DNA from: JBFHIJ01 sp041596515
GTDB taxonomy: Bacteria > Bacteroidota > Ignavibacteria > Kapaibacteriales > UBA2268
Direction of reading: 5' to 3'
Length of the DNA: 64,000 nucleotides
Assembly (NCBI GenBank): GCA_041596515.1
Contig: JBFHIJ010000009.1
Span: 48,343 to 112,342 of the forward strand
Position numbers and translations under genes: made by a program. This document shows, in pieces, positions 42,945 to 53,109 of the stretch (positions are counted from its first letter, which is position 1; each line of letters starts with the position of its first letter). Under the pieces are notes generated by a model that worked only from the letters and a program-made list of their open reading frames with translations, did not search any database and was not told the DNA's origin.

Positions 42945-43949
42945 GTGAAGACAATTTTGGTAACAGGTGGAGCCGGTTTTATTGGTTCTAACTTTATTAG
43001 ATATATAATTGATAAAAATGTCAATGTAATAAATTTAGACAAACTTACTTATGCCGGTAATTTGAACAATCTTAAAGATATTGAAGAATCAGCAAATTAT
43101 AAGTTTATACAAGGTGATATTTGTAGTAAGGATTTAGTTTCCTTTATACTTAAAGAGTATAAAGTAGATTATATCGTAAATTTTGCTGCAGAGTCTCATG
43201 TCGATAGATCTATTATAGATTCTACTCCATTTTACCAGACCAATGTAATTGGCACCTTGAATTTAATGGATTGTACAAGGAAGGCAGGTATTGAAAAGTT
43301 CTTGCAGGTTTCGACTGATGAGGTATATGGTTCATTAGGAACTGTAGGTAAATTTAAAGAAGAAACACCTCTTGCTCCTAATTCTCCTTACTCCGCATCC
43401 AAAGCTGCTGCAGATCAAGCAGTAATTGCATATAATCATACTTTTGGATTCCCGGCTTTAATTACAAGATGTTCGAATAACTACGGACCGTATCAATTTC
43501 CTGAGAAATTGATACCATTAGTGATAAGCAATGCTTTAGCAAATAAGTCTATTCCGGTATACGGTACCGGAGAAAATGTACGAGATTGGATATATGTAGA
43601 AGACCACTGCCGAGGCATTTATTCCGTTTTAATGAACGGAAATCTTGGTGAGGTTTATAATATTGGCGGAGAGAGTGAAGTTGCAAATATAGATTTAGTT
43701 AAAAATATTTTGCAAATATTAAAAAAATCTGACTCTCTTATTTCATTCGTACAAGATAGGCCAGGACATGATTTACGATATGCGATTGATATTGGAAAAG
43801 TAAATCGTGAACTGAATTGGTCACCGGGTTATCAATTTGAGGATGGATTAGAAAAAACTATAAATTGGTATTTGACCAATCAAGATTGGCTAAACAGTAT
43901 CATAAATGGCGAATATAAAGATTATTATAAACAGCAATATAGCAGATAA
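42945..43949 (+). CDS. rmlB: dTDP-glucose 4,6-dehydratase
   Basis: RmlB converts dTDP-glucose to dTDP-4-keto-6-deoxyglucose, an intermediate to rhamnose and other deoxysugars. The extended-SDR motifs are complete: TGGAGFIGSNF for NAD, STDEVYG with the catalytic Asp and Glu, YSASK with Tyr and Lys, and NNYGPYQFPEKLIPL. The GTG at 42945 begins 334 residues, normal for the enzyme. The companions rmlA, rmlC and rmlD are not in the window, so dTDP-rhamnose synthesis must be completed from elsewhere, or a different keto-sugar is the end product. It opens the polysaccharide operon. Confidence 0.94.
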   Translation: MKTILVTGGAGFIGSNFIRYIIDKNVNVINLDKLTYAGNLNNLKDIEESANYKFIQGDICSKDLVSFILKEYKVDYIVNFAAESHVDRSIIDSTPFYQTNVIGTLNLMDCTRKAGIEKFLQVSTDEVYGSLGTVGKFKEETPLAPNSPYSASKAAADQAVIAYNHTFGFPALITRCSNNYGPYQFPEKLIPLVISNALANKSIPVYGTGENVRDWIYVEDHCRGIYSVLMNGNLGEVYNIGGESEVANIDLVKNILQILKKSDSLISFVQDRPGHDLRYAIDIGKVNRELNWSPGYQFEDGLEKTINWYLTNQDWLNSIINGEYKDYYKQQYSR

Positions 43950-45287
43950 ATGAAAACTTTAACTTTTAAAGATACTATTTATTCTAAAATCGAAAACAAA
44001 ACTTTAAAAGTTGGAGTGATTGGTTTAGGGTATGTAGGCTTGCCTCTGGCAATTGAATTTGCAAAAAAAGGCTATCAAACATTAGGTTTTGATGTTGATC
44101 AATCCAAAGTTGATACTATAAACAGAGGTGACAATTATATTCAAGATATAAATGATGATTGGATTTCTGATGCAGTTGAGAATGGTAAATTATCTGCTTC
44201 CACCGATTTTATAAAGCTGAAGGAGTGTGATGCAGTTTTTATTTGTGTACCAACTCCGTTTACAGTCAATAAAGATCCTGATATTTCCTTTGTACTTCAT
44301 GCAACCAGATCGATAAGAGATAATTTGGTGGATGCTCAGGTAATTATTCTAAAAAGCACTACATTCCCGGGAACAACAGAAAAATATGTTCTTCCGATAT
44401 TAGAAGAAACCGGAATGAAAGCCGGCAAGGACTTTTATCTTGCTTTTTCTCCGGAACGAATTGATCCCGGTAATAAAAAATGGAATACTGCAAATACTCC
44501 TATAGTTGTAGGTGGAATTAATGAGGTTTCTACTGAAGTGTGTGCCAAAGTACATAATGTAGTAGTTGAAAAAGTTGTTCCAGTTTCAACACCCTCTATA
44601 GCAGAGATGGAGAAATTGCTGGAAAATATATTTCGTAGTGTAAATATTGCACTTGTAAACGAATTAGCTAAGCTATGCGATAGAATAGGTGTCAATATAT
44701 GGGAAGTCGTAGATGCTGCGGCTACTAAGCCATTTGGGTTTATGCCGTTTTATCCTGGGCCGGGTATTGGCGGGCATTGTATCTTGATTGACCCTTATTA
44801 CTTAGCATGGATGGCAAGAGAGCATGATTTTGTGACTAAATTTATTACATTAGCTGCCGAAATCAATGAAGATATGCCGTTTTATGTAAGGTCTATGGTT
44901 ATTAAAGAGATAGCTAAATTACCTGTGCGTATGTCAGAAGCTAAAATATTGATTTTAGGTGTGGCTTTTAAAAAAGATGTAGATGATTTAAGACATTCAC
45001 CAGCACTAAGAGTAGCAGAATTGCTAGATGAAGAAGGTATTGCAAATATTGACTACTTTGATCCATATATTCCCGAAATTCATATTAAAGGTAACAAACT
45101 AAAGACTATTGATGGAATTGACTCTAGTATCTTATCCAAATACGATATAGTAGTAATTACTACAGATCACTCATGCTTTGATTTAGACATGATTGTAGAT
45201 AATTCTAACGTGGTGATAGATACAAGAAATGCACTTAAAGAGTTCAAGGGCAGAGAAAATATAATTCTGCTTGGAGATGGTAAATGA
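43950..45287 (+). CDS. UDP-sugar 6-dehydrogenase (UDP-GlcNAc/ManNAc type, WbpA/WecC-like)
   Basis: The 445-residue enzyme oxidises C6 of a UDP-sugar in two steps. The NAD-binding start VGVIGLGYVGLPLAIEFAKKG is followed by CVPTPFTVNKDPD and SPERIDPGN. The catalytic Cys is in GGHCILIDPYYLAW, close to the UDP-GlcNAc dehydrogenase (WbpA) motif. The segment DAAATKPFGFMPFYPGPG is also typical of that branch. Cotranscription with a UDP-GlcNAc 2-epimerase (overlap of four bases) makes UDP-N-acetyl-mannosaminuronate or -glucosaminuronate the probable product. Which epimer is oxidised cannot be settled from motifs. Confidence 0.92.
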   Translation: MKTLTFKDTIYSKIENKTLKVGVIGLGYVGLPLAIEFAKKGYQTLGFDVDQSKVDTINRGDNYIQDINDDWISDAVENGKLSASTDFIKLKECDAVFICVPTPFTVNKDPDISFVLHATRSIRDNLVDAQVIILKSTTFPGTTEKYVLPILEETGMKAGKDFYLAFSPERIDPGNKKWNTANTPIVVGGINEVSTEVCAKVHNVVVEKVVPVSTPSIAEMEKLLENIFRSVNIALVNELAKLCDRIGVNIWEVVDAAATKPFGFMPFYPGPGIGGHCILIDPYYLAWMAREHDFVTKFITLAAEINEDMPFYVRSMVIKEIAKLPVRMSEAKILILGVAFKKDVDDLRHSPALRVAELLDEEGIANIDYFDPYIPEIHIKGNKLKTIDGIDSSILSKYDIVVITTDHSCFDLDMIVDNSNVVIDTRNALKEFKGRENIILLGDGK

Positions 45288-46387
45288 TAAAAGTAATTTC
45301 TGTAGTTGGAGCTAGACCCAACTTTATGAAAGTAGCACCAATCAGTAGAGCTTTTAAAAATTATTCTGATAGTGTTCAACACTATATTGTGCATACCGGA
45401 CAGCATTATGATGTTAATATGTCAGATGCTTTCTTTAGAGATTTAGAGATGCCACAACCTGATTACTTTTTGGGAATTGGTTCCGGCTCTCATGCATTAC
45501 AAACTGCTAAAATTATGATGGAGTTCGAGCAGATTTGCACTGAGATTCAGCCAGACTTAGTAATTGTAGTCGGTGATGTGAATTCAACAGTTGCCTGCAC
45601 TCTAACAGCCGTAAAAATGGGTATTAAAGTTGCACATGTAGAAGGTGGTTTAAGGTCATTTGATAGGAATATGCCGGAAGAGATTAACCGTATGGTAACT
45701 GATTCTATATGTGACTTTTGCTTTACTACAGAAGAAAGTGCCAATATAAATCTTAAAAAAGAAAATTACTCAGACGATAGAATTTATTTCGTTGGGAATA
45801 CTATGATTGATTCCCAGTATTTTGCTCTTGATTTAGCAGAAAAATCTACAGTACTGGAAGATTTGAACTTAAATAAAAACGAATATGTTTTAGCAACACT
45901 GCATAGGCCAAGCAATGTCGATGATTCCGCACAGCTTGAGTCATTAATTGAAATTATAGAATATCTTTCTGATAATGAAAAGCGAGTAGTGCTACCTTTG
46001 CACCCAAGAACAAAAAAGAATTTAGAAAAGTACGGATTCATTAGTAGGGTAGAAGCAATTAAAAATCTGATACTAACTGAGCCTAAAGGTTATATTGAGT
46101 TTCTTGCATTAATGAAATCTTGTGATTTTGTGATGACAGATTCAGGCGGTATACAAGAAGAAACTACTTCTTTGTTGAAACCATGCCTTACTTTAAGGAC
46201 AACTACTGAGAGACCAAGTACTATAACTGAAGGTACAAATATACTTGTGGAACCTAAAAAAGAATTGATATTAGTCGAATTAGATAAGTTACTTTCCGGT
46301 CAACGAAAAACAGGTAAAATTCCTAAACTATGGGACGGGAAAGCAGCAGAAAGAATAACTGATATTGTCGTAAATAGAATATTTTAA
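45284..46387 (+). CDS. wecB: UDP-N-acetylglucosamine 2-epimerase, non-hydrolysing
   Basis: WecB interconverts UDP-GlcNAc and UDP-ManNAc. It is a GT-B-like fold of 367 residues. Family motifs include SVVGARPNFMKVAPISRA, HTGQHYDVNMSDAFF, HVEGGLRSFDRNMPEEINR and the late TDSGGIQEETTSL. The overlap with the dehydrogenase gene supports a shared pathway for ManNAc-uronic acid. A few WecB-like enzymes (WbpI type) act on the oxidised sugar, which is also possible with this dehydrogenase partner. Confidence 0.93.
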   Translation: MIKVISVVGARPNFMKVAPISRAFKNYSDSVQHYIVHTGQHYDVNMSDAFFRDLEMPQPDYFLGIGSGSHALQTAKIMMEFEQICTEIQPDLVIVVGDVNSTVACTLTAVKMGIKVAHVEGGLRSFDRNMPEEINRMVTDSICDFCFTTEESANINLKKENYSDDRIYFVGNTMIDSQYFALDLAEKSTVLEDLNLNKNEYVLATLHRPSNVDDSAQLESLIEIIEYLSDNEKRVVLPLHPRTKKNLEKYGFISRVEAIKNLILTEPKGYIEFLALMKSCDFVMTDSGGIQEETTSLLKPCLTLRTTTERPSTITEGTNILVEPKKELILVELDKLLSGQRKTGKIPKLWDGKAAERITDIVVNRIF

Positions 46388-46394
46388 AGGCTAT

Positions 46395-48119
46395 ATGAAA
46401 CGTTTAATTAGTTTAATATTGTTGGTATTGTTGAATTGCAACTTAGTAGCTCAGCAAAAAGCAAGTGCAGGAATTGACCCTACCGAAATACTTGACATGC
46501 AAAAGCAAACAAGTGCTTCTGCATCGAAATTAATGAGTGAAAACAGTAAGTATCCTATTACTAATAGCATCGATGCCGAAAAATATTCTTTGGGACCAAA
46601 TGATGTTTTAGGCGTAACAGTTAGCCCGATATTGCCTACGGAAAATATGGTAATTGTTTCTCCTGATTTGACTATTATTATTCCTGAAATCGGACAAATA
46701 GATTTAAGAGAAAAGACTCTTGCTGAAGCAAAGCAGTATTTATCTGTCATTATTTCTAAGAAAGTTCCTAACTCACAGGTATGGGTGAGCTTAAAGCAGT
46801 CAAGGATATGCATGGTTCATGTAAGAGGCGATATAGAAAATCCGGGCATGATAACTGTGCCTGCTTCGTATAGAGTCTCAGATGTTATCGCAGTTGCCAA
46901 CAAAGTAAATATGCAAGAAAGTTCTTTACAGACTGTTGCTTCTAATGAAAAGTTCAAACTGAGAGATAGATTTCTTAAAGATAATGATTACAGTGATAAA
47001 TTCATTGAAAAAGTATATTCGGAACGCAATATAAGTTTGATTCGTGAAAATGGAATCAGTCAAAATGTGGACATTATCAGAGCTAAATCTACAGGTAACG
47101 TGGATTATAATCCTTACGTTAGGGAAGGAGATATAATAAACGTTCCCTTCGAAAAAGCAAGCTTTCCTTCTATTTCTATCAATGGGGAGTTTTTAAGATC
47201 AGTCCAAATGGTTTTTAAAAGAGGCGATAGGGTGTCAGATATTCTTCCTTTTGTTGGAGGACTTACTGACGAAGCAGATATTAACAATGTCTATCTTTTA
47301 TTACCTGGTAATAAAAATAAAATCTATCTAAACATTGATGAAACTTTAAATATATCAGGCACTAATCCTGAATTGCTACCGGGTGCAGTTATTTATGCAG
47401 CTAAACTAGAAATGCCTGATGTAAATTATGGTTCGATACTTATTAAAGGTGAAGTTCAGTCTCCCGGTGTATTCTTGATTGAAAAAGGGAAAACCAGAAT
47501 AAAAGATGTTATAAAACAAGCCGGTGGTATAACAAATGAAGCTTATTTGCCATTAGCTTATGTTATGAGAAAAAGCGGAAGCCCTACAAGTGGACTTGAT
47601 GTAGAAATAAATAAAATGAAGCTATTTCAATATAGTGATTTATTACTCGTAGATACTGTAAGATACAACGCTGATATATTACTACAAAGACCAATTGTAT
47701 CGTGCAATCTCAAAAAGCTTTATGACAATGATGACGAAACTCAAAATGTTTTGCTGAAAGATGGAGATGAGATAATTATCCCCAAAAGTCCCGGTCAAAT
47801 ATATATATTTGGACAGATAAACTCACCCGGCTTTGTACCATTCGAAGAAAATAGGAATCTTGCTTGGTACGTGGAACGAGCCGGTGGATACGCTCAAGGT
47901 GCAGATGATGATCGTGCAAGAGTAATCAGAGGTAAGAATAATATCTGGGTGGAAGGCGATGATGACGAACTTTATATCTTTGACGGAGATAAAATCTATG
48001 TGCCAAGGCAGCCGGATTATCCTCCCGGAACAGAATTTCAAAAATATGGTTTGATAGCAGGCATTGTAGGTTCTTTAGGTGGTTTGTTATCTCTTTTAAT
48101 AACAGTCTTTAAAAATTAG
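46395..48119 (+). CDS. Polysaccharide export protein with SLBB domains (Wza-like)
   Basis: The 574-residue exported protein has an N-terminal signal peptide (ISLILLVLLNCNLVAQ), an export signature near residue 72 (SLGPNDVLGVTVS) and three or more SLBB/beta-grasp repeats (VHVRGDIENPGMITVP, ILIKGEVQSPGVFLIEK, IYIFGQINSPGFVPFEE). The final helix (LIAGIVGSLGGLLSLLITVF) may span the outer membrane like the Wza alpha-helical barrel. There is no lipobox. It likely forms the exit channel for the polysaccharide built by the cluster. It would normally work with a Wzc-type kinase; none is encoded here. Confidence 0.92.
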   Translation: MKRLISLILLVLLNCNLVAQQKASAGIDPTEILDMQKQTSASASKLMSENSKYPITNSIDAEKYSLGPNDVLGVTVSPILPTENMVIVSPDLTIIIPEIGQIDLREKTLAEAKQYLSVIISKKVPNSQVWVSLKQSRICMVHVRGDIENPGMITVPASYRVSDVIAVANKVNMQESSLQTVASNEKFKLRDRFLKDNDYSDKFIEKVYSERNISLIRENGISQNVDIIRAKSTGNVDYNPYVREGDIINVPFEKASFPSISINGEFLRSVQMVFKRGDRVSDILPFVGGLTDEADINNVYLLLPGNKNKIYLNIDETLNISGTNPELLPGAVIYAAKLEMPDVNYGSILIKGEVQSPGVFLIEKGKTRIKDVIKQAGGITNEAYLPLAYVMRKSGSPTSGLDVEINKMKLFQYSDLLLVDTVRYNADILLQRPIVSCNLKKLYDNDDETQNVLLKDGDEIIIPKSPGQIYIFGQINSPGFVPFEENRNLAWYVERAGGYAQGADDDRARVIRGKNNIWVEGDDDELYIFDGDKIYVPRQPDYPPGTEFQKYGLIAGIVGSLGGLLSLLITVFKN

Positions 48120-48120
48120 A

Positions 48121-49743
48121 ATGAAAATAAAACTTATTTTAATATATCTTTTTTGTGCAATTACATTGCATGCACAAGTAGAGCATATACCGGCATATCA
48201 TCCCGTATATGCTTTTCTACTTAGGGCTGAAACTAAAGGATATTTACCTCACTACTCTTTGGCTGAGTTGCCATGGAGTAAAAGAGATATTCAGAATGCT
48301 CTTATTTTAATCGAGAAACAAAGTTTGTCTGAAACTGAAATGTCTTTAGTAAATCAGTATAAACAAGAATTTTGCATTGATAAAAAACACTATTCTGCAA
48401 ATCTTATTACGAGTCATACTGACACGACTGAGCTACTCTTTAGCAAAATATTTTCTGATAGAGAAAAGTACATATACAAGTATGCGGATTCATCCAATAC
48501 AGTATTATGGAAACCTCTCGCATCTATAGAGTACTGGCAAGGAGCATCACCTGAAGCAGAACATGTCACTTTGGGCAATCTTGGATTTAATTTATCCGGT
48601 TCTATTGGTGAACACGTTGGATATATGCTTCAAGTTACCAATGGCGTTGTAGTTTCCGGAGATAAAAATTTGGCATTACATGATTCAAAATTGAGTAAAA
48701 ATGTAAAATTTGCTGATTTAAATAGTGATTTCGATTTTACACAATCGCATGTAGCTATAGAATATTCATGGTTCCGTGCTAGCATTGGAAGAGAAACCAG
48801 ACTGTCAGGTTCGGGTTTATACCAAAACTTATTTATTTCTGACCAATCTCCTGATTTTGATGCAATTACATTAGGAGCAAAATTTACAAATTTTGAATAT
48901 AGATTTCTGCATGGTTCGCTCTTAGGGTTAGGAAAAAATTCTGTAGAAGCCGGATTTAACGCAGAAATACCACAAAAATATGTTGCACAACATAAATTCT
49001 CTTTCAGACCAAGCTGGGGTGAAATTTCATTTTGGGAAAATATCACTTACTCAGACAGACCTACTGATTTAGCTTATTTTAATCCACTCAGCTTCTATAA
49101 ATCACTTGAGCACGCTCTTAGAGATAGGGACAACTCAATAATGGGGCTGGACTTTACAATAAGACCATTCCCTGGTTTTCAGTTAAAAGGAGCCTATCTA
49201 TTGGATGATATAATAATAGGCAAAATAGGTACAGGTTATTGGTCTAATAAAAGTGCATGGAATATAGCAGGTATGGCTTCTATTAATCATGATATAGATT
49301 TTGGAATTGAGTATGCCAGGGTAGAACCATATACATATACGCACTTCAATAGAGAAAACTCTTATACTAATGATGGACTAATGTACGGTTCTATGATTTT
49401 ACCAAATTCGGATGCTTGGATTGGTCATATACGCTATTGGTGGACAAATAGATATCCGTTAGAGATTAAAATTAGTTTTATTAGGCATGGTGCAAATCTC
49501 TATGAAGAAGATGGTGAATTGCTATTAAATGTCGGCGGTGACCCATTACAGACCAGAAGACCGGAAGACTCTGAAACAGTAGAATTTTTAGACGGTGATT
49601 TACAGAAACAAGTAGCTTTAGATTTATCAATGGGATATGAGCTGACAAGAGCATTAAATATTCAGTTCCAATATTCTTATCGACCTGAAGGATATGATTA
49701 TAAACATTTGTTTAAAATAATCATGAGGTTGTACGAATTCTAA
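48121..49743 (+). CDS. Capsule-assembly Wzi-family outer-membrane barrel
   Basis: A signal peptide (IYLFCAITLHAQ) is followed by HIPAYHPVYAFLLRAETKG, the helical start of Wzi-like and gingipain-secretion-related Wzi homologs. The rest is a beta-barrel of about 400 residues with many alternating aromatic strands, ending in Phe, as outer-membrane proteins do. Wzi holds capsule on the cell surface in E. coli. In Bacteroidota, Wzi-like proteins are also found with other exporters. It follows the SLBB gene by one base and ends at TAATG, coupled to the next glycosyltransferase. Confidence 0.85.
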   Translation: MKIKLILIYLFCAITLHAQVEHIPAYHPVYAFLLRAETKGYLPHYSLAELPWSKRDIQNALILIEKQSLSETEMSLVNQYKQEFCIDKKHYSANLITSHTDTTELLFSKIFSDREKYIYKYADSSNTVLWKPLASIEYWQGASPEAEHVTLGNLGFNLSGSIGEHVGYMLQVTNGVVVSGDKNLALHDSKLSKNVKFADLNSDFDFTQSHVAIEYSWFRASIGRETRLSGSGLYQNLFISDQSPDFDAITLGAKFTNFEYRFLHGSLLGLGKNSVEAGFNAEIPQKYVAQHKFSFRPSWGEISFWENITYSDRPTDLAYFNPLSFYKSLEHALRDRDNSIMGLDFTIRPFPGFQLKGAYLLDDIIIGKIGTGYWSNKSAWNIAGMASINHDIDFGIEYARVEPYTYTHFNRENSYTNDGLMYGSMILPNSDAWIGHIRYWWTNRYPLEIKISFIRHGANLYEEDGELLLNVGGDPLQTRRPEDSETVEFLDGDLQKQVALDLSMGYELTRALNIQFQYSYRPEGYDYKHLFKIIMRLYEF

Positions 49744-50924
49744 TGTCGTTTGAAACAAATATAATACTGATAGCCATTTTTATATATCCTGTAGTGCATA
49801 GTTATTTGCTTTATCCGTTTTATTTATTAGTTATAAAACTAATCTATAAAAAGGGAATAAACAAAGATTTGAAATGTAAGCCTACTGTGTCTGTGGTTAT
49901 TTCTGCCTACAATGAAGAGAGACTAATAGAAGACTGTATAAATTCTTTGCTAAATGTTGTCTATCCAAAAGAAAAAATTGAGATATTAATAGGATCTGAC
50001 GGCTCAACTGACAGAACAACTGAAATAGTAAAAGAAATAATCAAACAAGATAGTAGAATTCAGCTATTCGAATATGGAAGATCCGGAAAAAATAAAGTTT
50101 TAAATCAAACCGTGCCTTTCGCAAAGAATGAAATTATTTGTTTTATGGATGCTGATTGCAGGATTGATACTAATGGTCTAAACGAACTAATGTCTAATTT
50201 TGCAGATGAAAAGGTAGGGGCTGCTATTTGTAAAATGGATTCCATTGGAGATTATACTGAAGATACAGGTGGTAAAGGAGAAAAGCTGTATCAAACTTAT
50301 GAAATATTTTTGAGAAGTTCCGAATCTGAGATATATTCAACTGTAAACAGCTTAGGTGCTTTTTATGGTATAAGACGAGAAATGTATAAACCACTCCAAA
50401 ATATGCAGATCTGTGATGATTATATGCCTATTTTAGATACCTTGAAAGCAGGAAAGAGAGCTATTTTTGATAGATCTGCAATAGTCTACGAAGTCAGGGA
50501 AAAATCATTAGATGATGAATTTGGCAGAAGAGTACGAGTTTCTGCCGGTGGTCTTGCTACTGTTATGGAAGCTGCATCTTTACTTAATCCATTTAAACAG
50601 CCGGAATCTTTTTTCTTATGGTCGCATAAAGTACTAAGATGGTTCTCTCCTGTTTTTTTGTTAATGGTATTTTTATTAACTTTGTTTCTAGATTTTGACA
50701 ATTCAATATCGAAGTATATATTGTATCCTCAAATATGTTTATATTTATTAGCATTGATTGGTTGGCTATTAGAAAAGATAAGTTTCAATAATATAGTGTT
50801 CAAAGTACCTTTGTTTTTTGTCTCAATGAATATTGGATTTATGTTAGCTATAGTAAAATTTATTACCAGAAAACATGAAGCTATTTGGAGTAGGGATTTT
50901 AAAATAAAAGAAAATAAAAAATGA
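49743..50924 (+). CDS. Glycosyltransferase family 2, membrane-bound
   Basis: A processive-type GT2 of 393 residues. It has an N-terminal helix, a GT-A core with VSVVISAYNEERLIEDCI and CFMDADCRID (DXD), and three to four C-terminal helices from about residue 290. The acceptor region FGRRVRVSAGG has an RR pair, but not the full QXXRW of cellulose synthase. The start overlaps the Wzi-like gene; its end overlaps the initiating transferase by four bases. It likely elongates the repeat unit on a lipid carrier. Its sugar is unknown. Confidence 0.88.
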   Translation: MSFETNIILIAIFIYPVVHSYLLYPFYLLVIKLIYKKGINKDLKCKPTVSVVISAYNEERLIEDCINSLLNVVYPKEKIEILIGSDGSTDRTTEIVKEIIKQDSRIQLFEYGRSGKNKVLNQTVPFAKNEIICFMDADCRIDTNGLNELMSNFADEKVGAAICKMDSIGDYTEDTGGKGEKLYQTYEIFLRSSESEIYSTVNSLGAFYGIRREMYKPLQNMQICDDYMPILDTLKAGKRAIFDRSAIVYEVREKSLDDEFGRRVRVSAGGLATVMEAASLLNPFKQPESFFLWSHKVLRWFSPVFLLMVFLLTLFLDFDNSISKYILYPQICLYLLALIGWLLEKISFNNIVFKVPLFFVSMNIGFMLAIVKFITRKHEAIWSRDFKIKENKK

Positions 50925-52357
50925 GTAGAATAAAGAATCTAATAAAATCAAAAATATTCCCATTCCTATTGCAACTATCTTTAGATGTGATAGGTATCAT
51001 TATATGGTTTATTTTGTGCTTTTCTTACTTTATCAATTTTAAGATAGAGCAAAGAGGTGATTCTTTTTCTATCCCAGTAGAATATATATTTCTTGTTGCC
51101 ATAGCGATGGTATTTTATTGGTTAGGAGTTTTCTTTTTTACCGGGCAGTATCGAAATTGGTATGAGAAATCACCTTTTGATGAGTTATATTCTTTAGTAA
51201 GAGTTTCGTTTTTCGGATTTCTGATCCTTCTGTTTCCTATATTGCTTGACGCAGGAAGCACTCCAAAAATGCATTTGATACTTTACTATGGACTTTTCTT
51301 ATCTACCATATTTTTAGGCAGATTAATATCTAGATATTTACAGAAAAAATTCAGAATAAAAGAACTTATTTCAATACCTACCGTAATCATTGGTACTTAT
51401 AAAAAAGCAGCAGAGTTTTACGGGAAGACTAAAACTTCAAAATCATGGGGATATAGATCTTTAGGAATTGTTCTCACATCAGAAACTGAATATGAAATAT
51501 GGCACGATGAGGGAGATAAATCCATTCCAATGCTTGGCAAAGTTGATAATCTTCAGAAAATAATAGATACCTATCAACCTTCAGAGGTTATAATTTCTAC
51601 AGTGAAACCTAAACATAGTTTACTTGTGGAAATAGTTTCTCAATGTGCTGATAATAATTTGAAAGTAAATATTGAACCGGATTTGTACGATATATTTACA
51701 GGCCAAACAAGAGCACAAAATTTATATGGTATACCATTGATTGAAGTTAGTACTCAGTTACTTAAACCTTGGCAAGAAGTAATAAAACGTATTTTTGATA
51801 TTACATTTAGCTTAGCTATAATAATATTAGGTTTCCCTTTGTGGGCACTTGTTGCAAGTATTATCAAATTAGAATCAAAAGGTCCAATTTTCTATACTCA
51901 GCCAAGGGTTGGAAAAGATGGTAAAGTTTTTAAGATATATAAATTTAGATCGATGGTAACTAATGCAGACAAGCAGAAACAGCAGTGGACATCAGTTAAC
52001 GATCCCAGGGTTACTAAGTTTGGATGGTTTACAAGAAAAACACATCTCGATGAAGTACCACAGTTCCTTAATGTACTGATTGGTAATATGAGTGTTGTCG
52101 GTCCCAGACCTGAACAGCCTAAATATGTAGAAGAGTTTTCTAAAGAAGTCAGCTACTATAAACGTAGACTGAAGGTCAGACCCGGCATAACCGGATGGTG
52201 GCAGGTAAAATATACTGCTCATGAACTTAACGTAGAAGAAATAAAAAATAGATTAAAAGACGATTTTTACTATATAGAAAATATGTCTTTGAAACTTGAT
52301 ATAGAAATAATAATTAGAACTGTCTTTATCATGTTCAAACTGCATGGACAAGCTTAG
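50921..52357 (+). CDS. Initiating undecaprenyl-phosphate sugar-phosphate transferase (WbaP/WcaJ-like)
   Basis: A polyprenyl-phosphate hexose-1-phosphate transferase of 478 residues. Four N-terminal helices are followed by a Rossmann-like domain (about 150-260). The catalytic module begins with RIFDITFSLAIIILGFPLWA and contains the motifs GPIFYTQPRVG, FKIYKFRSM, HLDEVPQFLNVLIG and RPGITGWWQVKY. All catalytic features are kept, unlike the related C-terminal domain of the gene at 53110. It would start the repeat unit by placing a sugar-1-phosphate on undecaprenyl phosphate. Confidence 0.94.
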   Translation: MSRIKNLIKSKIFPFLLQLSLDVIGIIIWFILCFSYFINFKIEQRGDSFSIPVEYIFLVAIAMVFYWLGVFFFTGQYRNWYEKSPFDELYSLVRVSFFGFLILLFPILLDAGSTPKMHLILYYGLFLSTIFLGRLISRYLQKKFRIKELISIPTVIIGTYKKAAEFYGKTKTSKSWGYRSLGIVLTSETEYEIWHDEGDKSIPMLGKVDNLQKIIDTYQPSEVIISTVKPKHSLLVEIVSQCADNNLKVNIEPDLYDIFTGQTRAQNLYGIPLIEVSTQLLKPWQEVIKRIFDITFSLAIIILGFPLWALVASIIKLESKGPIFYTQPRVGKDGKVFKIYKFRSMVTNADKQKQQWTSVNDPRVTKFGWFTRKTHLDEVPQFLNVLIGNMSVVGPRPEQPKYVEEFSKEVSYYKRRLKVRPGITGWWQVKYTAHELNVEEIKNRLKDDFYYIENMSLKLDIEIIIRTVFIMFKLHGQA

Positions 52358-52366
52358 GAATTTGAT

Positions 52367-53092
52367 ATGAAATCCATTGTTGTAATACCAACTTATAATG
52401 AAGTTGAAAATGTAGAAAGTATAGTTAATGCGGTATTAGATACTGTTGAAAACATAAATGTGCTGGTTGTTGATGACAACTCTCCTGATGGCACTGCTGA
52501 GGTAGTGAGAAAGATGATGGAGACTAATAAAAATATACATTTGAAAGTCAGACCCGGCAAGTTAGGTCTTGGCACTGCATATTGCGAAGGTTTTCAATAT
52601 TGTTTGGAAAATGGTTTTGAAGCAATATTCGAGATGGATGCGGATTTTTCGCATAACCCTAAAGATGTGCCCAGGTTGCTGGAAGAATTAGAGAAGAACA
52701 ATCAGGACCTAGTCATAGGTTCCAGATATATTAAAGGTTTCAATGTAGAAAACTGGCCTTTAACCAGACTAATACTTAGTTATGGAGCAAGTGTATATAC
52801 CAGACTTGTTACCCGTATGCCTATCATGGATGCAACGGGCGGTTTTAAATGTTTTCGTGCCTCTGCTCTTAAGCAAATAAATTTAGATGATATCCATTCC
52901 AATGGATACAGCTTCCAGATAGAGATGAATTATCGTATGTGGGTAAATAAATTCAAAATCAAAGAAATATCTATAATATTTACAGATAGATTAAATGGTG
53001 TTTCTAAAATGAATAAAAGCATTATTTACGAAGCGATATTTATGGTATGGAAATTAAGAATGCACAAAAAAAGTTTCTTAGTAAATAAATAG
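52367..53092 (+). CDS. Dolichol/polyprenyl-phosphate mannosyltransferase-like GT2
   Basis: A 241-residue GT-A enzyme lacking membrane helices. The donor-binding motifs VVIPTYNEVENVESIV, DDNSPDGTAEVV and EMDADFSHNP (DXD) and the later GSRYIKG and DATGGFKCFR are those of DPM1-like polyprenol monophosphomannose synthases. It would move mannose or another hexose onto polyprenyl phosphate for use outside the membrane. The gene is in the middle of the polysaccharide operon, between the initiating transferase and a large fusion gene. Confidence 0.9.
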   Translation: MKSIVVIPTYNEVENVESIVNAVLDTVENINVLVVDDNSPDGTAEVVRKMMETNKNIHLKVRPGKLGLGTAYCEGFQYCLENGFEAIFEMDADFSHNPKDVPRLLEELEKNNQDLVIGSRYIKGFNVENWPLTRLILSYGASVYTRLVTRMPIMDATGGFKCFRASALKQINLDDIHSNGYSFQIEMNYRMWVNKFKIKEISIIFTDRLNGVSKMNKSIIYEAIFMVWKLRMHKKSFLVNK

Positions 53093-53109
53093 TCGGGATA
53101 GTCTATATT